A stretch of DNA of 64,000 nucleotides, taken from positions 186,001-250,000 of the forward strand of contig JBCCXL010000005.1 of assembly GCA_039191605.1 (NCBI GenBank), read 5' to 3'. Shown here piece by piece: positions 53,215-62,395 of this stretch. The DNA comes from JBCCXL01 sp039191605. Its GTDB lineage: Bacteria > Acidobacteriota > Thermoanaerobaculia > Multivoradales > JAHZIX01. The notes beneath the pieces are model-generated. The model made no database searches. It was given only the letters and a program-made list of their open reading frames with translations, and had not been told where the DNA came from. Position 1 is the stretch's first letter, and each line of letters begins with the position of its first letter. A program made the translations under genes and the position numbers.

Positions 53215-56153
53215 CCTCTAGATCCAGGACCCTTAGCGCCCTCACCTTTGGGGTGATCCTTGCGCTTGGAATGGGGCTCTGGTTCTTCAGCTCACAGCAG
53301 CGAGGTCTCGATCTGGGAGATCGGTACAGCCTCTCGGGCAATGCGCCGCCTCATGAAGAGGCGGCGCTTCTGGATGCCCGGGAGCTGCGCTGGCAACAGC
53401 ACCCCGACAAGGGGCTCAAATTGCTCGAGGCCTCACGGCCCGCCAACGACGACGCAAGCAGCGCTGACGCCGAATCGCTGGAAGAAGATTCAGCAGGGCT
53501 CAGCTGGGTCTGGCATTTGGAAGTCGCCAGTCTCGAGGCGGAAGCGATGCGCTTCGGCAACACCATAAAGCATCTGGAGCGCGCCCGAAGGGCGGCGGCA
53601 GAGGCCCCCGATGCGCCCGTTGCCCTGCTCACGATCTATACCTCGTACGGCAATCTCTATCGCTACTTGCTGCAGAGTGACGCGGCGGAGTTCTACTACC
53701 GCAAGGCCCAGGAAGAGCTCGCCCGGCTGCCCGAAGCCGCAAACTCCAGGCACGAGTCACCGGCGACCGCTGCCGTCGCTCGGCTTCACGCCTCGCTCTA
53801 TGGCTACCTCCCGATGAGCCAGAAGGAGGAGGCTCTGCGCCATGCCAGGCTCGCCGCGCAGCTAGGCAGGAATCAGGAGCCGGAAACCGCCGCTCAAACG
53901 GCCCGAGTGCTAGCCAGCAGTCTGCTCTTGCAGCGCCAGCCCGAAGAATGCCTGCCCCAGGCCCACCTCGCTGCCCGCATCGCCCGCGACGCCGGGATCA
54001 TCCGCGAGGAGGTCGCGGCCCTCAACCTCGCCGCCCTGGCCCTGCTCGCCCTCGAGCGCGATGCAGAGGCGATCGAAACGGCGGAGCGAGCGGCGGAGCT
54101 CGCGAGCCAGCTGAAGGATCCTCAGCCCTATCGAACCTCCCTCCAGCTGAGCGCTCAAGGCCACAGCCGCCGGGATAGCCCAGAGCTGGCCCTGAAGCAG
54201 CTTCAAAAGGCCCTCGAAGTGGTCGAGGAGGCGTGGGAAAACGAGCCGGTCGAAGCGCTGCGGAGGGATTACCTGCTCCAAGGGCGAGCGATTACCACCC
54301 AGATTCTGTCGAACCTCGAGGCGTTGCAGCTCGCGGACGGTCGATCTCGCGCTCTCGAAGCCTTCAAATACGCCGAGAGGACCCGAGGCCGCTCTCTGCT
54401 GGCGGAAATCTCGTTGCGGGAGGAAGGGACGGCTCTGGACGAGAGGCACCGACAGCTGCTCGAAGAGATCTCTCGGCTGGCGCGCAGGCGACTCGAGCTC
54501 ACCAGTGAGCCGAACGTCGATCTCGCCGCTGTAGAGACCCTCGAGCACGAAAGATTCCATCTCGTCGCCCGACTGATCACCCTGGAATCAAGGCAGCATC
54601 GTCGTCCGGAAGCGGATGGCCCAGAAGCCTTGAAGATCCTCGATGCCGGGGATGTTCAGAAGTGGCTCGAGGAGCGTCCCGACGGCAGCACCGTAGTGCT
54701 CTACCAGCTGGGACCCAGCGATGGTTTTGTCGTTGCTCTCAACCAGCGGGGAGCCAAGCTGGCGCGGATCCCCGGCTCGATGGAGCTGGAACCCCTGGTG
54801 CGGGACTGGCGGCATTTCGCCTCCGAAGCCCCCTACGAAAGCGCCCTCGCCGTGACGAGAGGAGAAGCCAACCGGCTACTCCCGGCCCTCGATGACAGCG
54901 CCGAGAAACTAGGCCAGCTGCTGCTGCAGCCGGTTCAGGAACTGCTGGACGAAGAGCTATTGATCATCCTCCCGGATGACGTGCTCCACGGCCTTCCCTT
55001 CGAATCCCTCTACAGCCCTGGATCACCGGTCACCACGACCCAGCTCAGCGACGGCGCCTCTCCAGCTTCTTCGGCGGCGCTCCCCGCGCTCGCCAAGGCG
55101 AGCTCCCGCGGCGTGCCGCAACGCATACTCCGCACGCTCATCGCGCAGCACCGAGTGCTGTATGCCCCCTCCGTGTCGGTGATCGCCCGGCCGGAGCCAT
55201 CGACCCCGGCGGATTCGGCAGACCCGGCGACCGCCGAGCCGGGTCGATTCCTGCTCCTGGGCGACCCCATCTACCGCCCGCGCACCACCCTCGCTATTCC
55301 CCAACAAGAACCCCTCATCGCCCAGGTACCTCATCCACAGCTTCGCAACGACCTGCAGCGCCTGCCGGCCAGCCGACGAGAGGTTCTGGCCATCGATCGC
55401 ATCGCCCGAGAACATCGGTGGCGCACCACCCTATGGACCGATGGGGACGCCAGCGAAGCCCGACTGAGGGAGGCGGACCTTCAGAGATATCGCTTGATCC
55501 ACCTCGCCACCCACGCGATGACGGATTCCTGGCAGGGGGATTGGAGCGCCATGGTGCTCTCAGCTTCCAACCAGCAACCTGCAAACCCCTGTGACGAGGC
55601 CAGCAGTTCGCTCACCAACGGCGCTCCCTGCGACACGGTAGAAGAAGGCGGCGAGGACCTCTTTGGCGCTGCCGACCCTCCTCTACAGAATCACCATCCC
55701 GGAACGGCCCCCTATAGCGCTGACGACGACGGTATCCTCACCGCCGCGGATATCGCCCAGCTCGACCTCTCCGCTGAACTGGTGGTCCTCTCCGGGTGCG
55801 AGACCGGCCTTGGCCAGGTCACTGGAGCCGAGGGGGTACTAGGGCTGGCGCGGGCCTTCCTATCCGCCGGCGCCACCCAGGTGATGGCATCCCTGTGGAA
55901 GGTAGAAGACAGCGCCACCAGCACCCTGATGACGGCCTTCTATCAACACCTCTTTACCGGCGGCCTCTCCCCCTCCGAAGCCCTCCGGGTCGCCAAGCTA
56001 GAACTAGCCAGCGCTGGCGTCGCCGAGAGGACTTGGGCAGCTTTTGTTCTCGTTGGAGTTGATCCGCAATCGAGCCATGCCGAAATCTCGCGAGAAAGCG
56101 ATATTTTTTTCGATTCCGGCCACGAGATCTCGCCTCCTAGTGAAACACAATAA
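53211..56153 (+). CDS. TPR-CHAT caspase-like protease
   Basis: A 980-residue protein with an N-terminal membrane or signal helix (TFGVILALGMGLWFF), a long helical TPR region (~residues 60-430, for example AIETAERAAELASQ and ALKQLQKALEVVEEAW), a coiled segment, and a C-terminal CHAT domain from about 480-960. The predicted catalytic dyad is His768 in IHLATHAM and Cys863 in LSGCETGLG, and SAGATQVMASLWKVED follows. CHAT enzymes are clostripain/caspase-fold proteases. It sits directly after the anti-sigma gene, so its substrate could be that protein or the small Cys-rich product downstream. No evidence for either yet. Confidence 0.9.
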   Translation: MTSRSRTLSALTFGVILALGMGLWFFSSQQRGLDLGDRYSLSGNAPPHEEAALLDARELRWQQHPDKGLKLLEASRPANDDASSADAESLEEDSAGLSWVWHLEVASLEAEAMRFGNTIKHLERARRAAAEAPDAPVALLTIYTSYGNLYRYLLQSDAAEFYYRKAQEELARLPEAANSRHESPATAAVARLHASLYGYLPMSQKEEALRHARLAAQLGRNQEPETAAQTARVLASSLLLQRQPEECLPQAHLAARIARDAGIIREEVAALNLAALALLALERDAEAIETAERAAELASQLKDPQPYRTSLQLSAQGHSRRDSPELALKQLQKALEVVEEAWENEPVEALRRDYLLQGRAITTQILSNLEALQLADGRSRALEAFKYAERTRGRSLLAEISLREEGTALDERHRQLLEEISRLARRRLELTSEPNVDLAAVETLEHERFHLVARLITLESRQHRRPEADGPEALKILDAGDVQKWLEERPDGSTVVLYQLGPSDGFVVALNQRGAKLARIPGSMELEPLVRDWRHFASEAPYESALAVTRGEANRLLPALDDSAEKLGQLLLQPVQELLDEELLIILPDDVLHGLPFESLYSPGSPVTTTQLSDGASPASSAALPALAKASSRGVPQRILRTLIAQHRVLYAPSVSVIARPEPSTPADSADPATAEPGRFLLLGDPIYRPRTTLAIPQQEPLIAQVPHPQLRNDLQRLPASRREVLAIDRIAREHRWRTTLWTDGDASEARLREADLQRYRLIHLATHAMTDSWQGDWSAMVLSASNQQPANPCDEASSSLTNGAPCDTVEEGGEDLFGAADPPLQNHHPGTAPYSADDDGILTAADIAQLDLSAELVVLSGCETGLGQVTGAEGVLGLARAFLSAGATQVMASLWKVEDSATSTLMTAFYQHLFTGGLSPSEALRVAKLELASAGVAERTWAAFVLVGVDPQSSHAEISRESDIFFDSGHEISPPSETQ

Positions 56154-56474
56154 GCACAATCGCTGAGTCAATTCTCTTCGTTCATGTCTCCCCTAGAGGG
56201 AGATGGCGTTGAGCTCGATTCGCCCCTTCGCGGTCCCCCCGCCTCGCCGCAAAGAGACGGCCACTCCGGCCCGGGCTTGCATCGATGACCTTCAGGAAGA
56301 TCGCCCTCGGTCTCAGCGATTGCTGCCGAGGGCAGCTATGATTTCGTTTCAAGGGGAATCCAGAAAGTCGAATTCCTTCGCAGGGAATCACGGAGGCGGC
56401 CTCCGGTTACCTCCAACTTTACGGGCCCTCGCAATCTCAGGGCGAGGGCTTCTCTTTCGGGAGATTCCAATCTG
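56154..56474. other. Intergenic, 321 bp
   Basis: Between the CHAT protease and the small Cys-rich gene. No coding frame of note and no clear hairpin. May contain a promoter for the small gene. Confidence 0.5.
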
Positions 56475-56819
56475 ATGGTCCACTTACTCCTCGCCGTACT
56501 CGTATCTGCTTTCGGCGCTCCCACCGACGAAACCGCTGGCAGCTTCTCCATCCTCGAGCCACATCAAGTTCAGATTGCCGGCCTGGTTGAACAATCCTCT
56601 GAACCCGCGGCGATGGAGCCCTCCGACTGCTGCGTTGCTGGAGCTCCCTGCTGCAAGCGAGTCAGGGACAGCTACTCCGGAGACGATGCAGAGCCCGCAG
56701 CTCCGGATGCTCCTACAAACCCTCCCACCAACGTCAATGAAGATGCGTGGTGGCTGGCAGATTCCACCGGGGCCCCCGGTTCTTTCCTCACTATCACGGC
56801 GGAGACCTGCGCCGCCTGA
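56475..56819 (+). CDS. Small exported Cys-containing protein
   Basis: A 114-residue protein with a short signal-like N-terminus (MVHLLLAVLVSAFGAPTDETA). The mature part has CC and CC motifs (DCCVAGAPCCKR), a Pro/Asn/Ala-rich middle and a final Cys near the end (ITAETCAA). GGGAG is 11 bp upstream of the ATG. It is the last gene before an intrinsic terminator, in the same direction as the ECF/anti-sigma/CHAT genes, so it may be the module's effector or protease substrate. No family recognised. Confidence 0.55.
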   Translation: MVHLLLAVLVSAFGAPTDETAGSFSILEPHQVQIAGLVEQSSEPAAMEPSDCCVAGAPCCKRVRDSYSGDDAEPAAPDAPTNPPTNVNEDAWWLADSTGAPGSFLTITAETCAA

Positions 56820-56874
56820 TCCCACCCTTCCCGGCGGGGCCCGCCAGGGAAAGCACATCCTTCCTTCCCCCTGA

Positions 56875-56898
56875 ACGCCGACCTACGGGTCGGCGTTT
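56875..56898 (+). terminator. Rho-independent terminator
   Basis: Perfect 10-bp stem (aacgccgacc / ggtcggcgtt) with a TACG loop, followed by ttcctatt. Ends the small Cys-containing gene and probably the ECF/CHAT transcript. Confidence 0.8.
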
Positions 56899-57048
56899 TC
56901 CTATTGTTGGGCTCCCCATCGAGCTCCGAGGATCGCTCCTCAGGAGCGGCCCTCTAGGAACAGACCTCTAGGAGCGACCTGGGCGCCTAGATAAGATACC
57001 GGCCTCATAGCCAGCCGAATCGTCGGCATGGCCGGAAGGATGGAAATC

Positions 57049-58659
57049 ATGCGCTTGGGAATCGATTTCGGAACCACCCGCACCGTCGTCGCGACCGTGG
57101 ATCGCGGCAACTATCCGGTGCTCAGCTTCCATGGCGAAAACGGTGAAGACCTCACCTACTATCCCAGCCTCATAGCGAGCCGCGCTGGGGAGCTGCTCTT
57201 CGGCCTAGATGCCGCCGCCGCAATTCAGCAGAGCCCTGCCCTGATCTCAGCTAGCACGACCTCAACTGCTACGGCCTCAACCGGTACCGCCTCCAATGGA
57301 GCGTCGAAAACAGCGGCACAACCCGTCGCGCTGCTGCGCTCTTTGAAGCGTCGCTTAGGCGACTGCGGGCCGAACACCACCGTGGTCCTCGGGGATCAGC
57401 ACTACAACGTATGGGATCTCACCACTCGCTTCTTGAAAGCCCTCCACCGCGATCTGCGAGAACGCTCCAACCTTCCCTCGCTAAAGGGTGAGCCCCTGGA
57501 AGCGGTGATCGCGGTGCCCGCCAACGCCAACTCCAACCAGCGCTTCCTCACCCTGGAAGCCTTCCGCGGCGCCGGCTTCGAGGTCCTGGCGATGATCGAT
57601 GAGCCGTCCGCAGCGGGCCTCGAATACGCCCACCACCACGCCACCAAGAGCGGGCACCGACGCAAGGAGATCCTCGCCGTCTACGACCTCGGAGGGGGAA
57701 CCTTCGATACCGCCTGTATCCGCATCGAGGACTATGTCCAAGGAGCCCTCGAGCACCGTGGCATCACCCAACTAGGGGGCGATGACTTCGACCACGCTCT
57801 CGCTCAGCTCGCCTGCCAGCAGGCGGGAATGGAATCGCTGCTGGAGGACGAGAGCTCCCTGCCCCTGCTGCTGGAGGAATGTCGCCAGCGCAAGGAGGGG
57901 CTCCACGCCAATACTCGCAAGCTGGTGGTGGACCTCGAAAGCTTTGGAGGGGGCGAAGCACTGGTGGAGGTGGAAGCCTTCTACGCCGCCTGTCTGCCCC
58001 TGGTGGAGCAGACCGTAGAGCAAGTCGAAGCGGCCCTGGAAGCCTGCCCTGAAGCGGGCCCCGAGGACCTCGCGGGGCTCTACGTAGTGGGCGGAGCCAG
58101 CCAGCTGCCGCTAGTGCCGCGGCGCCTGCGGGAGGGCTTTGGGCGCCGGGTCCGGCGCTCCCCCTATCCCCAGGCGGCCACCGCCATCGGTCTCGCCGTC
58201 GCCGCAGACGACGAGGCGCCGTGGCGCATCGAGCGCACCTTCACCCGCAACTTTGGCGTTTGGCGAGAAGCGGAAGGCGGCCGCCGGATGGTCTTCGACA
58301 CCCTCTTCGCCAGCGGTACCCCGCTTCCGGAGCCCGGCCACGCACCCCTGATCCTGGAGCGTCAATACCGCCCCGCCCACACCGTGGGGCACTTTCGCTT
58401 CCTCGAATGCAGCCAGGTGAACGAACGGGGAGAGCCCCGGGGAGACTTGACCCCCTGGGAAGATATCTTCTTCCCTCTCCACCCCAGCCTCCAGGAGCAC
58501 GGCGATCTTGCCGGCCTCCAGGTCGAAGCGATGCCCCACGGCGCCGCCCCGGTGGTCAGCGAGCGCTATGCCTGTGACGGCCACGGGATGATCGAGGTGC
58601 ACATCGCCAACCTCAGCTCCGGCTATCGGCGGAGCTACCGGCTGCGACAGGGGGCTTGA
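57049..58659 (+). CDS. Hsp70-family ATPase without C-terminal lid
   Basis: A 536-residue DnaK-like protein. Using the ATG at 57049 gives MRLGIDFGTTRTVVATVDRG, the phosphate-1 motif of actin-fold ATPases. Later landmarks are IAVPANANSNQRFLTLEAFRGAGF, AVYDLGGGTFDTA (phosphate-2) and LYVVGGASQLPLVPRRLREGFG (adenosine). The C-terminus continues into a short beta region but there is no helical lid, so it is a shortened Hsp70. Residues ~70-90 hold a Thr/Ala/Ser linker built of 15-bp units. Substrate and partner are unknown; no DnaJ or GrpE is nearby. Confidence 0.88.
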   Translation: MRLGIDFGTTRTVVATVDRGNYPVLSFHGENGEDLTYYPSLIASRAGELLFGLDAAAAIQQSPALISASTTSTATASTGTASNGASKTAAQPVALLRSLKRRLGDCGPNTTVVLGDQHYNVWDLTTRFLKALHRDLRERSNLPSLKGEPLEAVIAVPANANSNQRFLTLEAFRGAGFEVLAMIDEPSAAGLEYAHHHATKSGHRRKEILAVYDLGGGTFDTACIRIEDYVQGALEHRGITQLGGDDFDHALAQLACQQAGMESLLEDESSLPLLLEECRQRKEGLHANTRKLVVDLESFGGGEALVEVEAFYAACLPLVEQTVEQVEAALEACPEAGPEDLAGLYVVGGASQLPLVPRRLREGFGRRVRRSPYPQAATAIGLAVAADDEAPWRIERTFTRNFGVWREAEGGRRMVFDTLFASGTPLPEPGHAPLILERQYRPAHTVGHFRFLECSQVNERGEPRGDLTPWEDIFFPLHPSLQEHGDLAGLQVEAMPHGAAPVVSERYACDGHGMIEVHIANLSSGYRRSYRLRQGA

Positions 58660-58693
58660 CGAGCCCTAGAGGCCCGTCGAGAAGGGCCAGCGC

Positions 58694-59476
58694 TCAGAGC
58701 TCCGGTACCAACAGCCGCTTGATCGAGCGACACTGGCCACTGTGCTCGTCGACGTCCAGAACCACCCCCGCGAGTCGCACATCGCCCTTGGCGACCTCCA
58801 ATCGAACATTGGTCTGCAGCAGGAAGCGCTCCAGGCTGCGGTCGGCGCGAAAACCGATGATGCTGTCGTAGGGACCGGTCATCCCGACATCCGTCAGCAA
58901 CGCCGTGCCTCCAGCGAGGATCCGCTCATCCGCCGTCGGGACGTGGGTATGGGTGCCGAGCACCGCCGACACCCGGCCGTCCAGGTGGAAAGCCAGGGCC
59001 TGTTTCTCGCTGCTCGCCTCGGCGTGGAAATCCACCACCACCACCTTGACCGAGCCCGGCAGGGACTTCAGCAGGCGATCCGCGACCTCGAAGGGAGAGT
59101 CGAGATCGCTCATGAAGACTCTGCCCTCGAGATTCAGCGTCGCCACCGAGACTCCGCTGTCGGTGGAGCCGACATGGAGTCCGTGGCCGGAATTTCCCTT
59201 GGGATAATTCGCCGGCCGCAGCAGATCCTCGCGCTTATCGAGAAGGGGCAGCCCTTCCTTCTTGTCCCAAATGTGGTTCCCGGAGCTATAGCAGTCGATA
59301 GGCAGGTTATCCAGCTCCCGCAACACGTCTGGGGTAACCCCAAAGCCCCCGGCGGAGTTCTCCACGTTCACGATGGTGTAGTCGATGCCGTGCTCGTCCA
59401 CCAATCGCGGCAGCAAGCGAGCAAGGACCCTCCGACCGGGCTTACCGATCACGTCTCCGACAAACAGAATCTTCAT
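58694..59476 (-). CDS. YmdB-like metallophosphodiesterase
   Basis: A 260-residue member of the TIGR00282/YmdB family. MKILFVGDVIGKPGRR, VNVENSAGGFGVTP, GNHIWDKKEG (metal-binding), VVVDFHAEASSEKQ and GTHTHVPTADERIL are the family metal motifs. These enzymes cleave 2',3'-cyclic nucleotides or related phosphodiesters. It is coupled to rny by an ATGA overlap, as in many bacteria. Confidence 0.93.
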   Translation of the reverse strand: MKILFVGDVIGKPGRRVLARLLPRLVDEHGIDYTIVNVENSAGGFGVTPDVLRELDNLPIDCYSSGNHIWDKKEGLPLLDKREDLLRPANYPKGNSGHGLHVGSTDSGVSVATLNLEGRVFMSDLDSPFEVADRLLKSLPGSVKVVVVDFHAEASSEKQALAFHLDGRVSAVLGTHTHVPTADERILAGGTALLTDVGMTGPYDSIIGFRADRSLERFLLQTNVRLEVAKGDVRLAGVVLDVDEHSGQCRSIKRLLVPEL

Positions 59477-61038
59477 CTTGCGTACTCCACCGCGCGGGTC
59501 TCGCGGATCACCGTTACCTTGATTTGACCGGGATAGGTGAGCTCGGCCTCAATGCGGCGAGCGATGTCCTTGGACAACCAAATCGCTTTTTCATCGGCCA
59601 TTCGCTCGCTGTCCACAATGATTCGAACCTCTCGACCCGCCTGGATCGCATAGGTCTTTTGTACCCCGCGAAAGCTCGAAGCGATCTCCTCGAGCTTCTC
59701 TAGGCGCTTGACGTAGGTTTCCAGGATTTCTCGCCGGGCTCCGGGGCGAGCGGCGGAGAGGGCGTCGGCGGCGGTCACCAAAACCGCCTCGACGGTCTCA
59801 GGATCGTAGTCTCCGTGGTGGCAGGCCATGGCGTGGACCACCTCCTCGGTCTCACCGAATTTGCGCAGTAGATCGATACCGATCTCCAGATGAGAGCCCT
59901 CCATCTCGCGATCTACCGCCTTGCCAATATCGTGCAGTAGGCCAGCACGGCGAGCGACGTGGACCTCAGCTTTCAGCTCCGCCGCCATGATCCCGGCGAG
60001 GAAGGCGACCTCCTTGGAGTGCTTCAACACGTTCTGGCCGTAGGAGGTGCGATAGCGCAGACGCCCCAAGAGCTTGACCAGCTCCGGGTGGACTCCAGAG
60101 ATATTCAGCTCCAGCAGCGCCGACTCTCCCTCCTGGCGAATTCGATCATCGAATTCCGCCTTCACCTTCTCCACCACCTCTTCGATCCGAGCGGGGTGAA
60201 TTCGGCCATCGGCGATCAATCGCTCGAGACTGAGCCGAGCGACCTCCCGCCGCAGCGGATCAAAATTCGACACGATCACCGCCTCCGGGGTGTCATCGAC
60301 GATGAGGTCGACGCCGGTGGCCATCTCCAGGGCGCGAATGTTGCGGCCCTCGCGGCCGATGATCCGCCCCTTCATCTCGTCGTTGGGCAGCATCACCACG
60401 GAGACCGTGGTCTCCGCCACGTAATCCGAAGCCGCTCGCTGAATGGCCATGGCGATGATCCGCTGCCCCTGCTTCTGGGCCTGCTCTCGGGCTTCGTCCT
60501 CGATACGCTTGACCAGGTGGGCGGCCTCGATTCGGGATTCCCCCTCGACGAGGCGCACCAGCTCGTCCTTGGCCTGCTGTGCGGTGAGGCCGGCGAGCTG
60601 CTCGAGACGGCGCCGCTCGGTCTCCAAGAGTTCTTCCAGCTCCTGCTCTCGCTTGTTGAGGCGCCGCTCCTGGGAGGTGGTCTCCCGCTCCCGCAGCGAG
60701 AGCTCCCGCTCTCGCACCCCGACCTCTTCCTGGCGCTTTTCGACGCTGTCTTCCCGCTGATTCAGCCGACGGTCCAGCTGCTCCAGCTCCGATCGCCGCT
60801 GGCGAGAGACCTTCTCGAATTCAGATCGCGCCTGCAGCAGCTTCTCCTTCGCCACCACATCCGCTTCCCGCAGCTTGTTCTCAACGCTGCGCTCCGCATC
60901 GAGCTGAATTTGGTCCGCCCGCAAACGCGCTGCGGTCTCGATGGAGTCCAGCGCTCGCCTCGCCCGCACCCACCAAAAAAAGGAGATCGCGGCAATGGCG
61001 GCGACCACCACCACCAAGAGTAAACTTTCAATGCCCAC
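59473..61038 (-). CDS. rny: Ribonuclease Y
   Basis: A 521-residue membrane-anchored endoribonuclease that starts mRNA decay. It has an N-terminal helix (LLLVVVVAAIAAISFFWW), a long coiled coil (Arg/Glu-rich, ~residues 40-190), a KH domain with GRIIGREGRNIRALE, and an HD domain with LLHDIGKAVDREM and MACHHGDYDPET. Gene order rny-ymdB, with 6S RNA and zapA upstream, is a widely shared arrangement. Confidence 0.96.
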   Translation of the reverse strand: MGIESLLLVVVVAAIAAISFFWWVRARRALDSIETAARLRADQIQLDAERSVENKLREADVVAKEKLLQARSEFEKVSRQRRSELEQLDRRLNQREDSVEKRQEEVGVRERELSLRERETTSQERRLNKREQELEELLETERRRLEQLAGLTAQQAKDELVRLVEGESRIEAAHLVKRIEDEAREQAQKQGQRIIAMAIQRAASDYVAETTVSVVMLPNDEMKGRIIGREGRNIRALEMATGVDLIVDDTPEAVIVSNFDPLRREVARLSLERLIADGRIHPARIEEVVEKVKAEFDDRIRQEGESALLELNISGVHPELVKLLGRLRYRTSYGQNVLKHSKEVAFLAGIMAAELKAEVHVARRAGLLHDIGKAVDREMEGSHLEIGIDLLRKFGETEEVVHAMACHHGDYDPETVEAVLVTAADALSAARPGARREILETYVKRLEKLEEIASSFRGVQKTYAIQAGREVRIIVDSERMADEKAIWLSKDIARRIEAELTYPGQIKVTVIRETRAVEYAR

Positions 61039-61232
61039 GGGGATCCCCCTCTCGATATAGGCGTCCTGAAGGACGCTGAAAGAGGATCAGGATCTCCGGA
61101 AGTCGATCGTCGGTTCTCTCCGACTCATCTCGAATCGCTACGGCGGTCGGAAACTGCCGAAAGGCAGGCCCCGAGGGAAGAATGATCGGAAGTGGAGGTC
61201 GAGTCGAGCACGAGCTTCGGGGAAGGAGAAAA

Positions 61233-61422
61233 GCATCCCCCGCGATGGCCGATTGGGCTGCCGTTTAGAACCTGTAAGCGTACAGGTGGGTGTCCTCACT
61301 ACAAGTCATTAGACTCCTCAGGCGGACCCGAGGCATGCACAAACCTGCAGGATTTTGAACTCCCTAGGCAAGAGAGTTGGTTCTACACTTGGATGACCCA
61401 TGTCGTACCCCGCAGGGGATGC
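61233..61422 (-). ncRNA. ssrS: 6S RNA candidate
   Basis: The 190 bases between zapA and rny, read on the minus strand, begin with GCATCCCCTGCG and end with CGCGGGGGATGC, giving the closing stem of a 6S RNA. Inside, AGAACC pairs with GGTTCT, CCTGTACGCTTACAGG forms a local hairpin on the 3' side of the central bubble, and CCTCGGG..CCTGAGG closes the apical hairpin. A TTTT run follows the 3' end. Size (~185-190 nt) and the zapA neighbour match 6S RNA in other bacteria. It would bind sigma-70 RNA polymerase. No covariance search was run. Confidence 0.78.
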
Positions 61423-61487
61423 CGAGCTCGTCAGTTCTTATGATCTCTATTCCGCCGTCGGTACAGCGAAGGTCGAAGGGGCCGCGA

Positions 61488-61781
61488 TCAGGGTTCGAGC
61501 ACTTGATCCAAATCCGCGGTGAGCTCTTCAACCGTGTTTCGGAGGTTGATCCGTTCCTCTTCTAATTCTCTCCGGATCTGGGTGAGCTCGTCAGCTAGAT
61601 TGACCGCCGCCAGAATTGCGATTTTCGCGCTATCTACCGTTTTCACCGCCGCCGCGATTTCCCGCATCTTTCGATCGACGAGATCCGCCAGCTCGAGCAA
61701 AGTCTCGGAGTCGGCTTCGCCGCGGATGTGGTAAACGGAGTCGAAAATCTTGACGGCCGTCGTGGTGCCTCGAGCGCCCAT
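61488..61781 (-). CDS. zapA: Cell division protein ZapA
   Basis: A 97-residue FtsZ-ring stabiliser. VKIFDSVYHIRGEADSETLLELADLVDRKM is the beta-beta-helix part, followed by a C-terminal coiled coil (AIAAVNLADELTQIRRELEEERINLR) that dimerises. The 6S RNA region lies just downstream on the same strand. Confidence 0.9.
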   Translation of the reverse strand: MGARGTTTAVKIFDSVYHIRGEADSETLLELADLVDRKMREIAAAVKTVDSAKIAILAAVNLADELTQIRRELEEERINLRNTVEELTADLDQVLEP

Positions 61782-62038
61782 ACCGGCGTTACTTCAAATC
61801 CTTTCGTCGCCGGCTTGAAAAACTTCCCTAATTGAGAAGCCCTTTTGAAGAGTCCTGCGAAGCGCTCCGCGAGTGTCGCGATGCCGGCTTGCTCCGCAAT
61901 GTGCTTGGCCGGGACTATAGCACAGGGCCCCTAGGCTCCCGTCCGTACTGTCCTATGCCTTCGCCTGCGGACAAAGCATCCCCCGCTCGCCGCAAGTCTA
62001 TGAATTGCTGGACCTTGGACAGACCGACGCTCTCTGAG

Positions 62039-62395
62039 TCACTCTTCTTCCGAAGCCGCGGGAGGAAAGGATTCATCCTCATCGAGACTCTTCAGCAGAC
62101 CTTCCAAAGTAGAGGCGAGACCCTCCACCCGATGGCGGATCACCTCTCGCTCCTCCGCCCACTGGGCCCGCTCCTGCTGCCAGGTCTCGTCCCCCGACGG
62201 GTCCTCGGAGGCTTCCGCGACGTCCTTCGATTTCGCTGCTGCGTCCTCGGCGGCCTGCTCTAAGGTCTCGATTCGCGCCACCAGCTCCGAGTTCTCTTGA
62301 CGCAGTCGCTGAATCTCTTCCCGCGCCCGCCGCACCGTATCTTCGAGGGCGGAGAGCCAGGGTAAATCGGCCTGGGGAACCTCGGTCTGGGCCAT
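62039..62395 (-). CDS. Short coiled-coil protein, ZapB-like position
   Basis: A 118-residue acidic coiled coil (RRAREEIQRLRQENSELVARIETLEQAAEDAA...). Its start overlaps the pheT stop by one base (TAATG). It precedes zapA, so it is a candidate division partner, but the family is not certain. Confidence 0.75.
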   Translation of the reverse strand: MAQTEVPQADLPWLSALEDTVRRAREEIQRLRQENSELVARIETLEQAAEDAAAKSKDVAEASEDPSGDETWQQERAQWAEEREVIRHRVEGLASTLEGLLKSLDEDESFPPAASEEE

